This document shows positions 53,619 to 62,708 of a DNA stretch of 64,000 bases, piece by piece. The stretch covers positions 4,588,001-4,652,000 of the forward strand of contig NZ_UGQM01000001.1 in assembly GCF_900454025.1 (NCBI RefSeq), given 5' to 3'. Within the stretch, counting starts at the first letter, position 1. Every line of letters starts with the position of its first letter. The notes below the pieces were generated by a model. It worked only from the letters and a program-made list of their open reading frames with translations, was not told the origin of the DNA and did no database searches. This DNA comes from Mycolicibacterium gilvum. GTDB lineage: Bacteria > Actinomycetota > Actinomycetes > Mycobacteriales > Mycobacteriaceae. The translations under genes and the position numbers were made by a program.

Positions 53619-54557
53619 ATGGCGCGGCTGAGCGAACCCAGCCCCTACGTGGAGTTCGACCGAGCTCAGTGGCGGGCACTTCGCATGTCGACACCGTTGA
53701 AGCTGACCGAGGACGAGCTGGTCCGGCTGCGCGGTATCGGCGAGAAGATCGACCTCCTGGAGGTCGAGGAGGTGTACCTCCCCCTGGCGAGGCTCATCCA
53801 TCTCCAGGTGGCCGCGCGTCAGGCACTGTTCGCCACGACCGCCGACTTCCTGGGTGAGCCACAACAGAATCCGGACCGGCCGGTGCCGTTCGTGATCGGC
53901 GTCGCGGGCAGTGTCGCGGTGGGCAAGTCGACCACCGCCCGTGTGCTGCAGGCGCTGCTGGCGCGTTGGGAGCACCATCCCCGGGTGGACCTGGTGACCA
54001 CCGACGGCTTCCTGTACTCGAACTCCGAGCTTTCCCGACGAAACCTGATGCACCGCAAGGGTTTCCCGGAGAGCTACGATCGTCGGGGCCTGATGTGCTT
54101 CGTCACGACGGTGAAGTCGGGCTCGGATGTGGCGTGCGCGCCGGTGTATTCACATCTGCTCTACGACATCGTGCCCGGTGAGAAGCAGATCATCGAACAT
54201 CCCGACATCCTGATCCTCGAAGGACTCAACGTGCTGCAGACGGGTCCGGCGCTGATGGTGTCGGACCTGTTCGACTTCTCCGTCTACGTCGACGCCCGCA
54301 TCGAGGACATCGAGAACTGGTACATCTCACGGTTTCTGAAGATGCGCGAGGGCGCGTTCGCCGATCCTGCTTCGCACTTCCACCACTACTCGACGCTGAC
54401 CGACGAGCAGGCGGTGTTCGCCGCCCGCGACATCTGGCATTCGATCAACCGGCCCAACCTGATCGAGAACATCCTGCCGACACGGCCGCGGGCGACGCTG
54501 GTGCTGCGCAAGGACTCCGATCACTCGATCAACCGGCTACGCCTGCGCAAGCTCTAG
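53619..54557 (+). CDS. coaA: Pantothenate kinase type I
   Basis: 312 residues, orthologue of Rv1092c. P-loop [27 protein letters not shown], the pantothenate-binding region RKGFPESYD and the Tyr-rich [17 protein letters not shown]. It phosphorylates pantothenate, the rate-limiting step of CoA synthesis, and is normally feedback-inhibited by CoA. The ATG at 53619 is 31 bp from the divergent DUF885 start. The 3' end overlaps a convergent membrane-protein gene by 4 bp. Confidence 0.97.
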   Translation: MARLSEPSPYVEFDRAQWRALRMSTPLKLTEDELVRLRGIGEKIDLLEVEEVYLPLARLIHLQVAARQALFATTADFLGEPQQNPDRPVPFVIGVAGSVAVGKSTTARVLQALLARWEHHPRVDLVTTDGFLYSNSELSRRNLMHRKGFPESYDRRGLMCFVTTVKSGSDVACAPVYSHLLYDIVPGEKQIIEHPDILILEGLNVLQTGPALMVSDLFDFSVYVDARIEDIENWYISRFLKMREGAFADPASHFHHYSTLTDEQAVFAARDIWHSINRPNLIENILPTRPRATLVLRKDSDHSINRLRLRKL

Positions 54558-54958
54558 CGGAGCCGCCGCAGGCCCACGTACTGCACGGCGCCGATCACCG
54601 CGGTGTACAACCCGCCGCCGAGCAGCACGCCGATGCCCCACCCGGTCAGCGGCCAGACGCCGGCCACCTCCGCGCCGACGAAGCCGATGGTGAACAGTGC
54701 GTTCATCGCGATGGTCGCGAGCGCGCCCGGCCGGACGTCGTCCAGCCCGGCGAGCCAGTAGACGACCACGCCGTAGGCCAGGAAGAAGACCCCGAGCGCG
54801 TATTCGACGGCGACCGGGATACCCGTCAGCGACGACAGCCATCCGGCGGCCGCGACGAAGGGGATGCCGGTGATGCCGACGAGCACCGCGTCGAGGCGCA
54901 TCGCGAAGCGCAGCAGTCCGCTCCTGGTGTCGGCGCCGGGAACAGTGGTCGTGGTCAT
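54554..54958 (-). CDS. Four-helix membrane protein
   Basis: 134 residues with four predicted membrane helices ([79 protein letters not shown]). No charged catalytic residues or known family could be assigned; size and topology recall small DoxX-like or SPW-repeat proteins. The ATG at 54958 follows GAAAGGAATACTC. The roughly 200 bp between it and the gene to the right contain no feature I can support. Confidence 0.7.
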   Translation of the reverse strand: MTTTTVPGADTRSGLLRFAMRLDAVLVGITGIPFVAAAGWLSSLTGIPVAVEYALGVFFLAYGVVVYWLAGLDDVRPGALATIAMNALFTIGFVGAEVAGVWPLTGWGIGVLLGGGLYTAVIGAVQYVGLRRLR

Positions 54959-55158
54959 GAGTATTCCTTTCGGTGGTGAGGTCAGGTCCCGGTACCGGAG
55001 TCGACGCCAGACCTCCGCACGGTTGGATTGCTCCTCGCGTCCGCAGCGCCGACTCCGGACCGGTCGCCCCGGGATCAGTGCCCGAGGACTGCCTCCAGCG
55101 TCGGCCGTACCCACTGCCAGGTCTGCACCCGACGCTGCCAGCTACTGCCAAGCGCAGG

Positions 55159-56508
55159 TCAGCGCGTCGGGACGAGGTCGCTTCGCAGGTCGGTGGCGAT
55201 GACGCGGGCTGCCGCGTTCTGCCAGTTGTGCAGTGAGCGCTGCGGCACCTCGGTGACGAACCACTGCCAGGCCTGCCGCGCGGCCGGGTCCAGGCCCGCG
55301 GCCGTCGCGTTCTGCGCGTAAGCCCGCACTCCGACGACGTACGGGAAGTACAGCGAGTTGTAGTGGCGCCACTGCTCGGTGGTGCCGAAGTCGTTGCCGT
55401 CGCGCGGTTTCAGGTTGGCGATGCGCTCGGCCAGCAGCGCGCGCAGTTCGTTGGCCCGTTCCAGCGGCTGATCCGGTGCACCCCGGCGCGCGAGGCGTTC
55501 GTCGATCGCGGGCAGGGCGGTCAACGGGCTGGCCACCAGCTTGGACAGGTCACCGAAATGCCCGAGCGCCCGCCGGGTGACACGCACGAAGGTGTCTTCG
55601 TCCATGTCGTCCAGCGGACTGGCCGACCGCAGCGGCAGCGCCGCCTCCGTGCTGCGCAGCGCGGCCCGGTCGGCACGCAGATCCGGCGCACGGGAGAACG
55701 CCAGCCGGTCGAGCACGCCGGCCAGCGGATCGGCGAGCACAGTGATCGCGATCGCGACGGCCAGGCTGCTGAACAACAGCACCGTCAGCGTCGTGCCCGG
55801 CCCCGATACCGCGAGCCCGACGAGCACCTGCCCGCCGAACAGCACCGCGACGACGGCCGTGCCGACGAAGGAACGCAGCATGTCCCTGCGCAGCGCCTGA
55901 CCCTCGTCGAACGCGTCGCCGATCGCGACGGCGACACCGAGCAGGGCCACGTCGAATCCGGTCGACGCGAGCGCGAGCCAGCTGGGCACCAACCCGAGCG
56001 GAATGACCAGGATCGCGTTGCCGAGTGCGAAGAACAGGGTCGCGATCACGATGAACCCGACGACCGGGCGGGGCTGCGAGTGCCGCACCACCGCGTGGAT
56101 CATCGCTCCGACCGCCGGCACCGACACCGCCGCGAACAGCACCCAGTGCCCGAGCCGCAGCGGCCCCTCGACCCCGCCGGCCATCGCGGCGCCCACGACG
56201 GCGACGCCGGCCGCGGCGGCCACCAGCCCGGCCGGCCCTGCGCGACCACGCCACGTGTCGCGCGGCCTGCTCATCTCGAGCAGGACGGCGAACCACGCGA
56301 TACCCGGGACCGCGACGAGATAGATCTCGATGCGGCTGAGCACCTCGGACCCGCTGACCACCCGGACCGCGTCCAGCGCGACCACCAGTGAGAATCCGGT
56401 CAGGCCGATCGCGGCGAGCACCAGCATGGGTTTGCGCGGGTCACGCGCGAGCAGATACAGCCCCAACCACCAGCTCAGTGCGAAGACCACCGCGGAGAGC
56501 GCAACCAT
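55159..56508 (-). CDS. Polytopic membrane protein with soluble C-terminal domain
   Basis: 449 residues. Residues 1-270 contain about eight hydrophobic helices. The last 180 residues are soluble and helical, with LERANELRALLAERIANLKP, GTTEQWRHYNSLYFPYVVGV and WFVTEVPQRSLHNWQ. The N-terminal part resembles the 7TM sensory modules that precede signalling domains, but no kinase, cyclase or DNA-binding motif is visible. It starts 12 bp after the Z-prenyl synthase gene and is probably co-transcribed with it. Function unknown; a sensor or a polyprenyl-related membrane role are open possibilities. Confidence 0.68.
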   Translation of the reverse strand: MVALSAVVFALSWWLGLYLLARDPRKPMLVLAAIGLTGFSLVVALDAVRVVSGSEVLSRIEIYLVAVPGIAWFAVLLEMSRPRDTWRGRAGPAGLVAAAAGVAVVGAAMAGGVEGPLRLGHWVLFAAVSVPAVGAMIHAVVRHSQPRPVVGFIVIATLFFALGNAILVIPLGLVPSWLALASTGFDVALLGVAVAIGDAFDEGQALRRDMLRSFVGTAVVAVLFGGQVLVGLAVSGPGTTLTVLLFSSLAVAIAITVLADPLAGVLDRLAFSRAPDLRADRAALRSTEAALPLRSASPLDDMDEDTFVRVTRRALGHFGDLSKLVASPLTALPAIDERLARRGAPDQPLERANELRALLAERIANLKPRDGNDFGTTEQWRHYNSLYFPYVVGVRAYAQNATAAGLDPAARQAWQWFVTEVPQRSLHNWQNAAARVIATDLRSDLVPTR

Positions 56509-56520
56509 GGCCGGCGTTCC

Positions 56521-57312
56521 TTACCGCCCGTAGCGTCGGTGCCGGGCGCTGTAGTCGCGCAGCGCACGCAGGAAGTCCACGCGGCGGAACTCCGGCCAGT
56601 ACGCCTCGGTGAACCACATCTCCGAATATGCGCTCTGCCACAACAGGAATCCCGAGAGTCGTTGCTCACCGGAGGTGCGGATCACGAGGTCGGGATCGGG
56701 CTGGCCGGAGGTGTAGAGGTTCTCCGAGATCGCCTCGGCGGTGACGGCCTCGACGAGCTGATCACCGGTGGCCCCGTTGGCCAGCTCCTTGCTCAGCAGC
56801 GCCCGGACCGCGTCGACGATCTCCTGACGTCCGCCGTAGCCGACGGCGACGTTGACATGGAAGGCTCCGCCGTTGCCGTCGGTCGAGGACACCGCGTCAC
56901 GCAGCCGGCGGGCCTGGTCCTCGCCGATCAACTCGAGATCGCCGACCGTGCGCACACTCCACTGGTTGGCGGGGGCGCAGATCTCCTCGACCACCTCGGT
57001 GATGATCTCGATCAGGCAGGACAGCTCTTCGGGTTCGCGCTGCAGGTTCTCGGTGGACAGCAGGTACACCGTGGCCATCTCGATGCCGGCCTCCCGGCAC
57101 CACCGCAGCATCTCGGCGATCTTGCCGGCGCCGACGCGGTAGCCGTAGGCGACGTCGTCGTGACCGGTCTCACGGGCCCAGCGACGGTTGCCGTCGCACA
57201 GAACGGCAATATGCCGGGGAAGCTCCGACCGCTTGACGGACAGACCCTGACGCAGACGCATCTCGTACAGCCGGTACATCGGCTCTTTGAGACGCCGCGG
57301 AATGAGGTCCAC
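56521..57312 (-). CDS. Cis-prenyltransferase, Z-farnesyl diphosphate synthase type
   Basis: 263 residues, very close in sequence to Mtb Rv1086, a (2Z,6E)-farnesyl diphosphate synthase. Catalytic Asp in CDGNRRWAR, product-length region YLLSTENLQR, and the IPP-binding VIRTSGEQRLSGFLLWQ. Z-FPP feeds decaprenyl phosphate, the carrier for arabinogalactan and peptidoglycan. The GTG at 57312 gives the Rv1086 length; the frame opens 14 codons earlier but would overlap the divergent gene's leader. It heads an operon with the polytopic membrane protein. Confidence 0.94.
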   Translation of the reverse strand: MDLIPRRLKEPMYRLYEMRLRQGLSVKRSELPRHIAVLCDGNRRWARETGHDDVAYGYRVGAGKIAEMLRWCREAGIEMATVYLLSTENLQREPEELSCLIEIITEVVEEICAPANQWSVRTVGDLELIGEDQARRLRDAVSSTDGNGGAFHVNVAVGYGGRQEIVDAVRALLSKELANGATGDQLVEAVTAEAISENLYTSGQPDPDLVIRTSGEQRLSGFLLWQSAYSEMWFTEAYWPEFRRVDFLRALRDYSARHRRYGR

Positions 57313-57347
57313 GATGGTCCAGACTACTGTGACGCGGAGGAGCCCCA

Positions 57348-58100
57348 ATGCCACTCAGCGGAGGTGAAATGCCGACTTCTCTCGAACCGTGGTACAGCGC
57401 AGACCGTTCGCAGGGTCCCGAGGATCTCCCCGAGGCCGTCGCCGAGGGCGTCGCCCAGTTCTTCGGAAAGCCACGTCTCCGTGGGTGGATCCACGTCTAT
57501 TCGGCCGTCATCGCGGTGATCTGCGGCTCGGCTCTGGTCGCGGTGTCATGGTCGGCGCAGTCGACCCGCTCGGGCATCGCCACGCTGATCTACACACTGA
57601 CGATCGTCGCGATGTTCGCCGTCAGCGGCACCTACCACCGGGTGAACTGGACGTCGGCCACCGCGCGCAAGTGGATGAAGCGCGCCGACCACTCGATGAT
57701 CTTCCTGTTCATCGCGGGCAGCTACACCCCGTTCGCACTGCTGGCGCTGCCGGAGAACGACGGCATGGTGCTGCTGTGGATCGTGTGGGGCGGGGCGCTG
57801 GCCGGGGTCGCACTGAAAATGCTGTGGCCGTCGTCGCCGCGCTGGCTCGGGGTGCCGCTCTACATCCTGCTGGGCTGGGTGGCGGTGTGGTTCATCGGGC
57901 CGATCATGCACGGCGCGGGCGTCGCGGCAGTGGTGCTGCTGATCGTCGGCGGCGCGCTGTACAGCATCGGCGGTGTGCTCTACGCGCTGAAGTGGCCCAA
58001 CCCGTGGCCCACGACCTTCGGCCATCACGAGTTCTTCCACGCGTGCACTGCCGTCGCGGCGATCTGCCACTACATCGCGATGTGGTTCGCCGTTTTCTGA
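57348..58100 (+). CDS. Hemolysin III / TrhA family membrane protein
   Basis: 250 residues, orthologue of Rv1085c, PAQR superfamily with seven helices. Conserved Ser/His residues of the putative metal site are in VSGTYHR (first), [17 protein letters not shown] and [17 protein letters not shown]. Family members are linked to membrane-lipid homeostasis or ceramidase-like activity. Two good starts exist: ATG 57348 after GGAGGAGCCCCA, and ATG 57369 after GGAGGTGAA. The inverted-repeat element begins 14 bp past the stop. Confidence 0.92.
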   Translation: MPLSGGEMPTSLEPWYSADRSQGPEDLPEAVAEGVAQFFGKPRLRGWIHVYSAVIAVICGSALVAVSWSAQSTRSGIATLIYTLTIVAMFAVSGTYHRVNWTSATARKWMKRADHSMIFLFIAGSYTPFALLALPENDGMVLLWIVWGGALAGVALKMLWPSSPRWLGVPLYILLGWVAVWFIGPIMHGAGVAAVVLLIVGGALYSIGGVLYALKWPNPWPTTFGHHEFFHACTAVAAICHYIAMWFAVF

Positions 58101-58114
58101 CCCTCTTCTTTCTC

Positions 58115-58381
58115 GCGAGCGTGCGTGTCCGCGGCCGACGCGCCGGGAAAAACACCTACTTTGCGCACGCTCGTCGGGCACTTTGCGCACGCTCGCGACG
58201 CGCGGAGCCGGCGTGGGTGTGCGGACACGGTGTGCCGACCTCTGGCGCGGGCGCGTACCGCGCTGCACCCGCGCGCCCGCGTGCCCGCGTCGCGCCCGCG
58301 CCCGCGTCGCACCCGCGCGCCGCGAGCGTGCGGAAAGTCCGTGATGCGTGCGGCGTGTCCGCCGCGGACACGCACGCTCGC
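58115..58381. repeat. 267-bp element bounded by 21-bp inverted repeats
   Basis: 58115-58135 and 58361-58381 are perfect 21-bp inverted repeats (outer end GCGAGCGTGCG, inner end CCGCGGC). Inside are two direct copies of ACTTTGCGCACGCTCG (58158 and 58180) and an opposite-sense relative near 58321, then an extremely GC-rich stretch (GCGCCCGCG runs). No reading frame encodes a recognisable protein. It fills the whole gap between the TrhA and SnoaL-like genes and resembles a non-autonomous miniature repeat. Confidence 0.75.
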
Positions 58382-58391
58382 GGCGAAGGGG

Positions 58392-58763
58392 TCAGGAGAG
58401 CTGGGTGATGTCCTGCGGACCCCAGTAGGCCTTCATCGACGTGATCTGGCCGTCGGCGTTGAAGGTCATCACCTCGATGGGCTCGATGCGCATCGCGCCG
58501 CCCACGGTGATCGCGAAGAGGAACGCGGCCTCGGTGCCACCGGCGCGGAAGCTCAGCAGCTCGGTCTTCACCTCGGCGCCCGAGATGTTGTTGTAGAAGC
58601 CGGCAATGGCCTGGCGGCCGATGTGCACCTCGCCGCCGCCGACCGGATCTTCCAGCGTGGCGTCCTCGGCGTAGAGCGCGGCCACCTCTTCGGCGTTGCC
58701 GCTGACGACGGTGTCGAGATAACGCTGGACGAAACCTTGCAGGACGTCGGGCTCGAAGCTCAT
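58392..58763 (-). CDS. Steroid delta-isomerase-like (SnoaL/KSI) protein
   Basis: 123 residues, close to bacterial ketosteroid isomerase: YLDTVVSGNAEEVAALYAED, ATLEDPVG, GRQAIAGFYNN and SMKAYWGP align with P. putida KSI. Tyr15 (oxyanion), Asp39 (base) and Trp114 match KSI Tyr16, Asp40 and Trp120. The second oxyanion residue Asp103 is Glu97 here. It may isomerise 3-oxo-delta5 to delta4 steroids, which would complement 3beta-HSD. The ATG at 58763 begins at the family N-terminus. Confidence 0.82.
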   Translation of the reverse strand: MSFEPDVLQGFVQRYLDTVVSGNAEEVAALYAEDATLEDPVGGGEVHIGRQAIAGFYNNISGAEVKTELLSFRAGGTEAAFLFAITVGGAMRIEPIEVMTFNADGQITSMKAYWGPQDITQLS

Positions 58764-58774
58764 GAGCGGCCACG

Positions 58775-60796
58775 CTACACGGAACACCCCAGTGCGGCAG
58801 CGAGTTCCCCCGCCGTGGTCACCGGCAGGTCGCACGCGCGACCGCGGCACACATAGGCGGCGTCGGCACCCCGCACACGGGGCCGGTCCCGGAGCAGCGC
58901 AGAGGAATCCGTCACCCCGCCGATCACCACCGCGCCACCCGGCGCCAGAGCGCGGGCCGCGGCGAGCAGCGCGGAGTCGGGCCCCTCGCACGCCACCGCG
59001 ATCTGGATCGGGCCGCGCACCGCTGCCTCCGCGACAGCGAGCCAGTGCCCGGCCGACCGCGGCGCGCGCTCCAGCAGCACCGCCGCACTCGACAGCGCGG
59101 CGTCGGCCGCCGCGGCGTAACGATCCGCCCCGTCATCGGCCAGATGTGCTGCCACTTGCAGAGCTTCGGCGACCAGGGAGGCCCCCGACGGCGTGGCACC
59201 GTCCATCGGATCCGACGGGCGCACCACCAGCCGCTCGGCGTCGTCGGCGACGTCGTACCAGCGGCCCGGCTCGTCCGGATCGGCGAAATGGTCCAGGGCG
59301 AGGTCCAGCAACCGCGTGGCCGCGTCCAGCCACCGGCGCTCCCCCGTCCCCTGGTGCAGCGTCAGCAAAGCGGTCGCCAGTGCCGTATGGTCTTCGAGGA
59401 TCGCGGCGCCGTCACCGACCACCCCGCCGAGACTGGAGCGCCGAAGCCGTCCGTCGACGATATGCAGATCGAGCAGCGCCTGTGCGCAATCGACTGCCGC
59501 ACTGAAGTATTCGGGTCGGCCCAGGGCAAACGCGGCTTCGGCGAGCGCGGTGATCGCCAGACCATTCCAGGCCGCGATCACCTTGTCGTCACGCGCGGGC
59601 TGCGGCCTGGCGCGCCGCTCGGCGCGCAACGCGATCCGGACACGTTCGAAGCGTTCGGGGTCGTCGGGGTCGCGCAGCAGTTGCAGCACCGACTGCCCGT
59701 CCTCGAACGTCCCGTCGGAGGTGACTTCGAAAACCGCTGCCGCCCAGCGTCCGTCGTCCTCACCGAGAACCCGGCGGAGCTGGTCGGGTGTCCACACGTA
59801 GGTCAGCCCCTCGACGCCCTCGGTGTCGGCGTCCAGCGACGAGACGAACAGCGCGTCGCGGCGCAGGTCGTCGAGCAGGAACCGCGCCGTCTCGTCGGCG
59901 ATGCGGCGGGCCGACGGGTCTGCGGTGCGCCGTGCCCAGTGCGCGTAGACGCGCAACAACTGCGCGTTGTCGTACAGCATCTTCTCGAAATGCGGTACCA
60001 CCCAGGAAGAGTCGACGCTGTAGCGGGCGAAGCCACCGGCCAGCTGATCGTAGATGCCGCCGCGCGCCATCGCCGTGCACGTACGTTCCACCGTCGCGAG
60101 CGCTTCCGGCGATGCGGTGCGTTCGTGGTGGCGCAGCAACGCCTCCAGAAGAGCGGACGGCGGGAACTTCGGCGCACCCGACGGGGAGTTCGAGAAGCCG
60201 CCGCGCGCGACGTCCTCGTCGCGCAACACCGCCGCCACCGCGTCGTCGCACACCGCGGAGTCCACGGTCCGGCTCCCGCGCGGCAAACCCGTTGCCATCG
60301 AACGCAATTCGGTGGCGATATGGTCGGAGGTCTGTTCCACCTCGTCGCGGCGCGTCCGCCACGTCTCGCTGACCGCGGCCAGCAGTTGCAGGAAACTCAC
60401 CTTCGGGTAGTAGGTGCCGCAGAAGAACGGCCGCCCGTCCGGGGTCAGGAAGCAGGTCATCGGCCAACCGCCCTGCCCGGTGAGCGCGACGGTGGCACTC
60501 ATGTAGACCGCGTCCAGGTCGGGGCGCTCCTCACGGTCGACCTTGATGCAGACGAAGTCCCGGTTCGCGGCGGCGGCCACCTCGTCGTCGGAGAACGACT
60601 CGTGGGCCATCACATGGCACCAGTGGCAGGCCGCGTAGCCGATCGACAGAAGGATCGGCACGTCGCGGGCCGCGGCTTCGGCGAGCGCGTCGGCGCCCCA
60701 CTGCCGCCAGTGCACCGGGTTGTCGGCGTGCTGCCTCAGATACGGACTGGTCGCGTCCGCGAGCAGGTTGCCCGGACCGTCAGCCGGAGAACTCAC
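58775..60796 (-). CDS. DUF255 thioredoxin-domain protein (YyaL/Spermatogenesis-20 type)
   Basis: 673 residues, same length as Rv1084. N-terminal DUF255 thioredoxin-like domain with ACHWCHVM (CxxC), then an (alpha/alpha)6 barrel like cellobiose-2-epimerase/glycosyl hydrolases (GGIYDQLAGGFARYSVD, WNGLAITALAEAA). Biochemical role unknown despite wide conservation. The GTG at 60796 lies 17 bp inside the preceding gene; an ATG at 60850 is possible but too long compared with Rv1084. It forms an operon with the small membrane gene and mca. Confidence 0.9.
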   Translation of the reverse strand: MSSPADGPGNLLADATSPYLRQHADNPVHWRQWGADALAEAAARDVPILLSIGYAACHWCHVMAHESFSDDEVAAAANRDFVCIKVDREERPDLDAVYMSATVALTGQGGWPMTCFLTPDGRPFFCGTYYPKVSFLQLLAAVSETWRTRRDEVEQTSDHIATELRSMATGLPRGSRTVDSAVCDDAVAAVLRDEDVARGGFSNSPSGAPKFPPSALLEALLRHHERTASPEALATVERTCTAMARGGIYDQLAGGFARYSVDSSWVVPHFEKMLYDNAQLLRVYAHWARRTADPSARRIADETARFLLDDLRRDALFVSSLDADTEGVEGLTYVWTPDQLRRVLGEDDGRWAAAVFEVTSDGTFEDGQSVLQLLRDPDDPERFERVRIALRAERRARPQPARDDKVIAAWNGLAITALAEAAFALGRPEYFSAAVDCAQALLDLHIVDGRLRRSSLGGVVGDGAAILEDHTALATALLTLHQGTGERRWLDAATRLLDLALDHFADPDEPGRWYDVADDAERLVVRPSDPMDGATPSGASLVAEALQVAAHLADDGADRYAAAADAALSSAAVLLERAPRSAGHWLAVAEAAVRGPIQIAVACEGPDSALLAAARALAPGGAVVIGGVTDSSALLRDRPRVRGADAAYVCRGRACDLPVTTAGELAAALGCSV

Positions 60797-61067
60797 GTTT
60801 CGTCCCGTCGGCCGGGCTCTCGGTGGACGTCTCGCCGCCAGGATCGACACCGCCGTCGGCGGCGTCGTCCTTGTCGAAGGACTTCGGCAGTCTGCGCAGG
60901 TGCCTGTTCATCGACCACACCAGGAAGAAGACCGCGACCAGCAGCAGGAGCAGCACGATCAGCCCGACCGGGCTGGCCTTGCCGAAGTCCGGACCCGTCT
61001 GCCGGGGTTCGTCCTGGGCGAGCACACCTGCCATCAGGTCCATGCCGAGCAGTACGACGTCATTCAC
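60780..61067 (-). CDS. Small single-pass membrane protein (Rv1083-like)
   Basis: 95 residues: a Pro-containing N-terminus, one membrane helix (GLIVLLLLLVAVFFLVWSM), then RHLRRLPKSFDK and an acidic/Ser-rich tail. Positional orthologue of Rv1083, between mca and the DUF255 gene. It starts 2 bp after mca. No function is known; co-transcription with mca hints at thiol metabolism but this is inference. Confidence 0.8.
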   Translation of the reverse strand: MNDVVLLGMDLMAGVLAQDEPRQTGPDFGKASPVGLIVLLLLLVAVFFLVWSMNRHLRRLPKSFDKDDAADGGVDPGGETSTESPADGTKREFSG

Positions 61068-61069
61068 GA

Positions 61070-61945
61070 TCAGTCACCCAAATCCTCGATCCCGGCGAAC
61101 AGGTCGGTCTCGGGCAGCACCACCGGCACCCTGGACCGCGCCAGTTCGAACTCCTCCGTCGGCCAGAGCCGCTGTTGCCACTCCATCGGAGTGGTGAAAA
61201 AGAAACTGTTCGGGTCGATCTGTGTCGCATGGGCGAGGAGTGCGTCGTCCCGCTTCCCGAAGTACTTCGCGCACTCGATCCGCGTCGTCACCCTCTTGTC
61301 GAGGACGTCGTCGTCGGGATCCCACTTCTCCAGCCACTTCGCGAACGGGCCCTCTTCGCCGTGCTTGGCGAACTCATCCTGCAGGACCTGCATCCGCTGC
61401 CGGAGGAAGCCGTGGTTGTAGTAGAGCTTGGACACACTCCACGGCTCACCGGCGTCCGGGTAGAGCAGATGGTCGGCGGCCGCCTCGTACGCGGCGACCG
61501 ACACCTGATGGCACTTGATGTGGTCGGGGTGCGGATAGCCGCCGTTCTCGTCATAGGTGGTCATGACGTGGGGCCTGAAGTCGCGGATCACCTTGACCAG
61601 CGCCTCGGTGGGCACCTCGAGCGGCTCCAGCGCGAAGCAGCCCTCCGGCAGTGGCGGCAGCGGGTCGCCCTCGGGCAACCCGGAGTCGACGAACCCGAGC
61701 CAGTGGTGTTCGACACCGAGGATCTCCGCGGCCCGCGCCATCTCGTCGATCCTGATCTCGTGGATACGTCCGTGCACCTCGGGCAGGTCCATCGCCGGGT
61801 TGAGGATGTCGCCGCGCTCGCCGCCGGTCAGGGTCACGACCATCACCCGAACGCCCTCGTCGACGTAGCGCGCCATCGCCGCGGCACCCTTGCTGGACTC
61901 GTCATCCGGGTGCGCGTGCACGGCCATCAAGCGGAGTTCGCTCAA
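61070..61945 (-). CDS. mca: Mycothiol conjugate amidase
   Basis: 291 residues, orthologue of Rv1082. LmbE-family zinc amidase: AHPDDE at residues 11-16 and the second zinc motif HPDH in [12 protein letters not shown]. It cleaves mycothiol S-conjugates of toxins, releasing mercapturic acids for export. The frame is open to 61984, but the homologous N-terminus ([14 protein letters not shown]) begins at a TTG at 61945 preceded by GAAGGACCAGG, so a rare TTG start is assigned. Confidence 0.95.
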   Translation of the reverse strand: MSELRLMAVHAHPDDESSKGAAAMARYVDEGVRVMVVTLTGGERGDILNPAMDLPEVHGRIHEIRIDEMARAAEILGVEHHWLGFVDSGLPEGDPLPPLPEGCFALEPLEVPTEALVKVIRDFRPHVMTTYDENGGYPHPDHIKCHQVSVAAYEAAADHLLYPDAGEPWSVSKLYYNHGFLRQRMQVLQDEFAKHGEEGPFAKWLEKWDPDDDVLDKRVTTRIECAKYFGKRDDALLAHATQIDPNSFFFTTPMEWQQRLWPTEEFELARSRVPVVLPETDLFAGIEDLGD

Positions 61946-62050
61946 CCTGGTCCTTCTCGATAGTTTCGATGCTGGGGCACTCACGCATCAGTTCAACCAC
62001 GCGACGGGCCCTATAGTTCCAGGTCTAGTAGACCCATCCGACCGACGGGC

Positions 62051-62485
62051 ATGCAAAACGAGATGATCGAGCGTCCCACCGCCCGCTACGGCAGGCAGAC
62101 GATGTCCCGGCGCACCCGGCGATGGATCGCCGCCGGCCTGACCGCACTCGTGGTGGTCATCGGTGTCGCCGTCGCCGCCGTGGCCTTCAGCCGATTCGGC
62201 TCCAGTGACGTCAAGGGCGAGATGGCCGGCTACGAGCTCGTCGACCCCCACACCGTCGACGTGACCATCAGCGTCACCCGCGATGACCCGTCCCGGCCCG
62301 CGGTCTGCATCGTGCGCGCGCGCAGCAGAGACGGCGACGAGACGGGGCGCCGCGAACTGCTCGTGCCACCCTCGTCCGAGACGACGGTGCAGGTCAGGAC
62401 CACTGTGAAGTCGAGCAGGCCCGCGGTGATCGGCGACATCTACGGTTGCGGGATCGACGTGCCGGACTATCTGGTCACCGGCTGA
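62051..62485 (+). CDS. DUF4307 membrane protein
   Basis: 144 residues, same length as Rv1081c. Cytoplasmic basic head, one helix (WIAAGLTALVVVIGVAVAAVAF) and an extracytoplasmic immunoglobulin-like DUF4307 domain with two Cys (AVCIVRAR and YGCGIDV) that could pair. No catalytic motif. It diverges from mca, with TATAGT at about 62012 as a possible -10. Function unknown. Confidence 0.85.
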   Translation: MQNEMIERPTARYGRQTMSRRTRRWIAAGLTALVVVIGVAVAAVAFSRFGSSDVKGEMAGYELVDPHTVDVTISVTRDDPSRPAVCIVRARSRDGDETGRRELLVPPSSETTVQVRTTVKSSRPAVIGDIYGCGIDVPDYLVTG

Positions 62486-62547
62486 CGGGCAAACGCCGGG
62501 CGACGATTCGCCTGCGAAATCGTGAGATCCGGGTGGACCCCCGGTGC

Positions 62548-62553
62548 TATGCT
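62548..62553 (+). promoter_or_regulatory. Extended -10 promoter upstream of greA
   Basis: TGC-TATGCT is an extended -10 element (TGN immediately before TATGCT). Predicted transcription start is about 62560, giving greA a leader of roughly 150 nt. Confidence 0.5.
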
Positions 62554-62559
62554 CGATCG

Positions 62560-62587
62560 ATACACGGTTCCTGCTGGGGCCGTGTAT
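62560..62587 (+). other. Predicted 5'-terminal hairpin in greA leader
   Basis: ATACACGG and CCGTGTAT pair perfectly around a 12-nt loop exactly at the predicted 5' end of the greA transcript. It may stabilise the mRNA or form part of a cis-acting element. The rest of the 223-bp gap before greA shows no further feature I can support. Confidence 0.4.
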
Positions 62588-62708
62588 TGCTGCATTTTGG
62601 AGCTCAGCAACGACGCTCGACTGCGGCGGTACACCGTTTGTGACCCCGGCCCGTGGCGAGATCGCGACAATGCGACACAGCGCGAAGCAACAACGACAGG
62701 AGCGCGAC

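Noticed and set aside
54959..55158. Possible gene remnant with a Trp-Gln-Trp pattern like the neighbouring gene's C-terminus
   Set aside because: Similarity is limited to a few residues in different frames; not enough to call a duplication or pseudogene.
58125..58856. Open frames across the inverted-repeat element
   Set aside because: Arg/Ala/Pro-only composition produced by GCG/CGC repeats; no plausible start or family.
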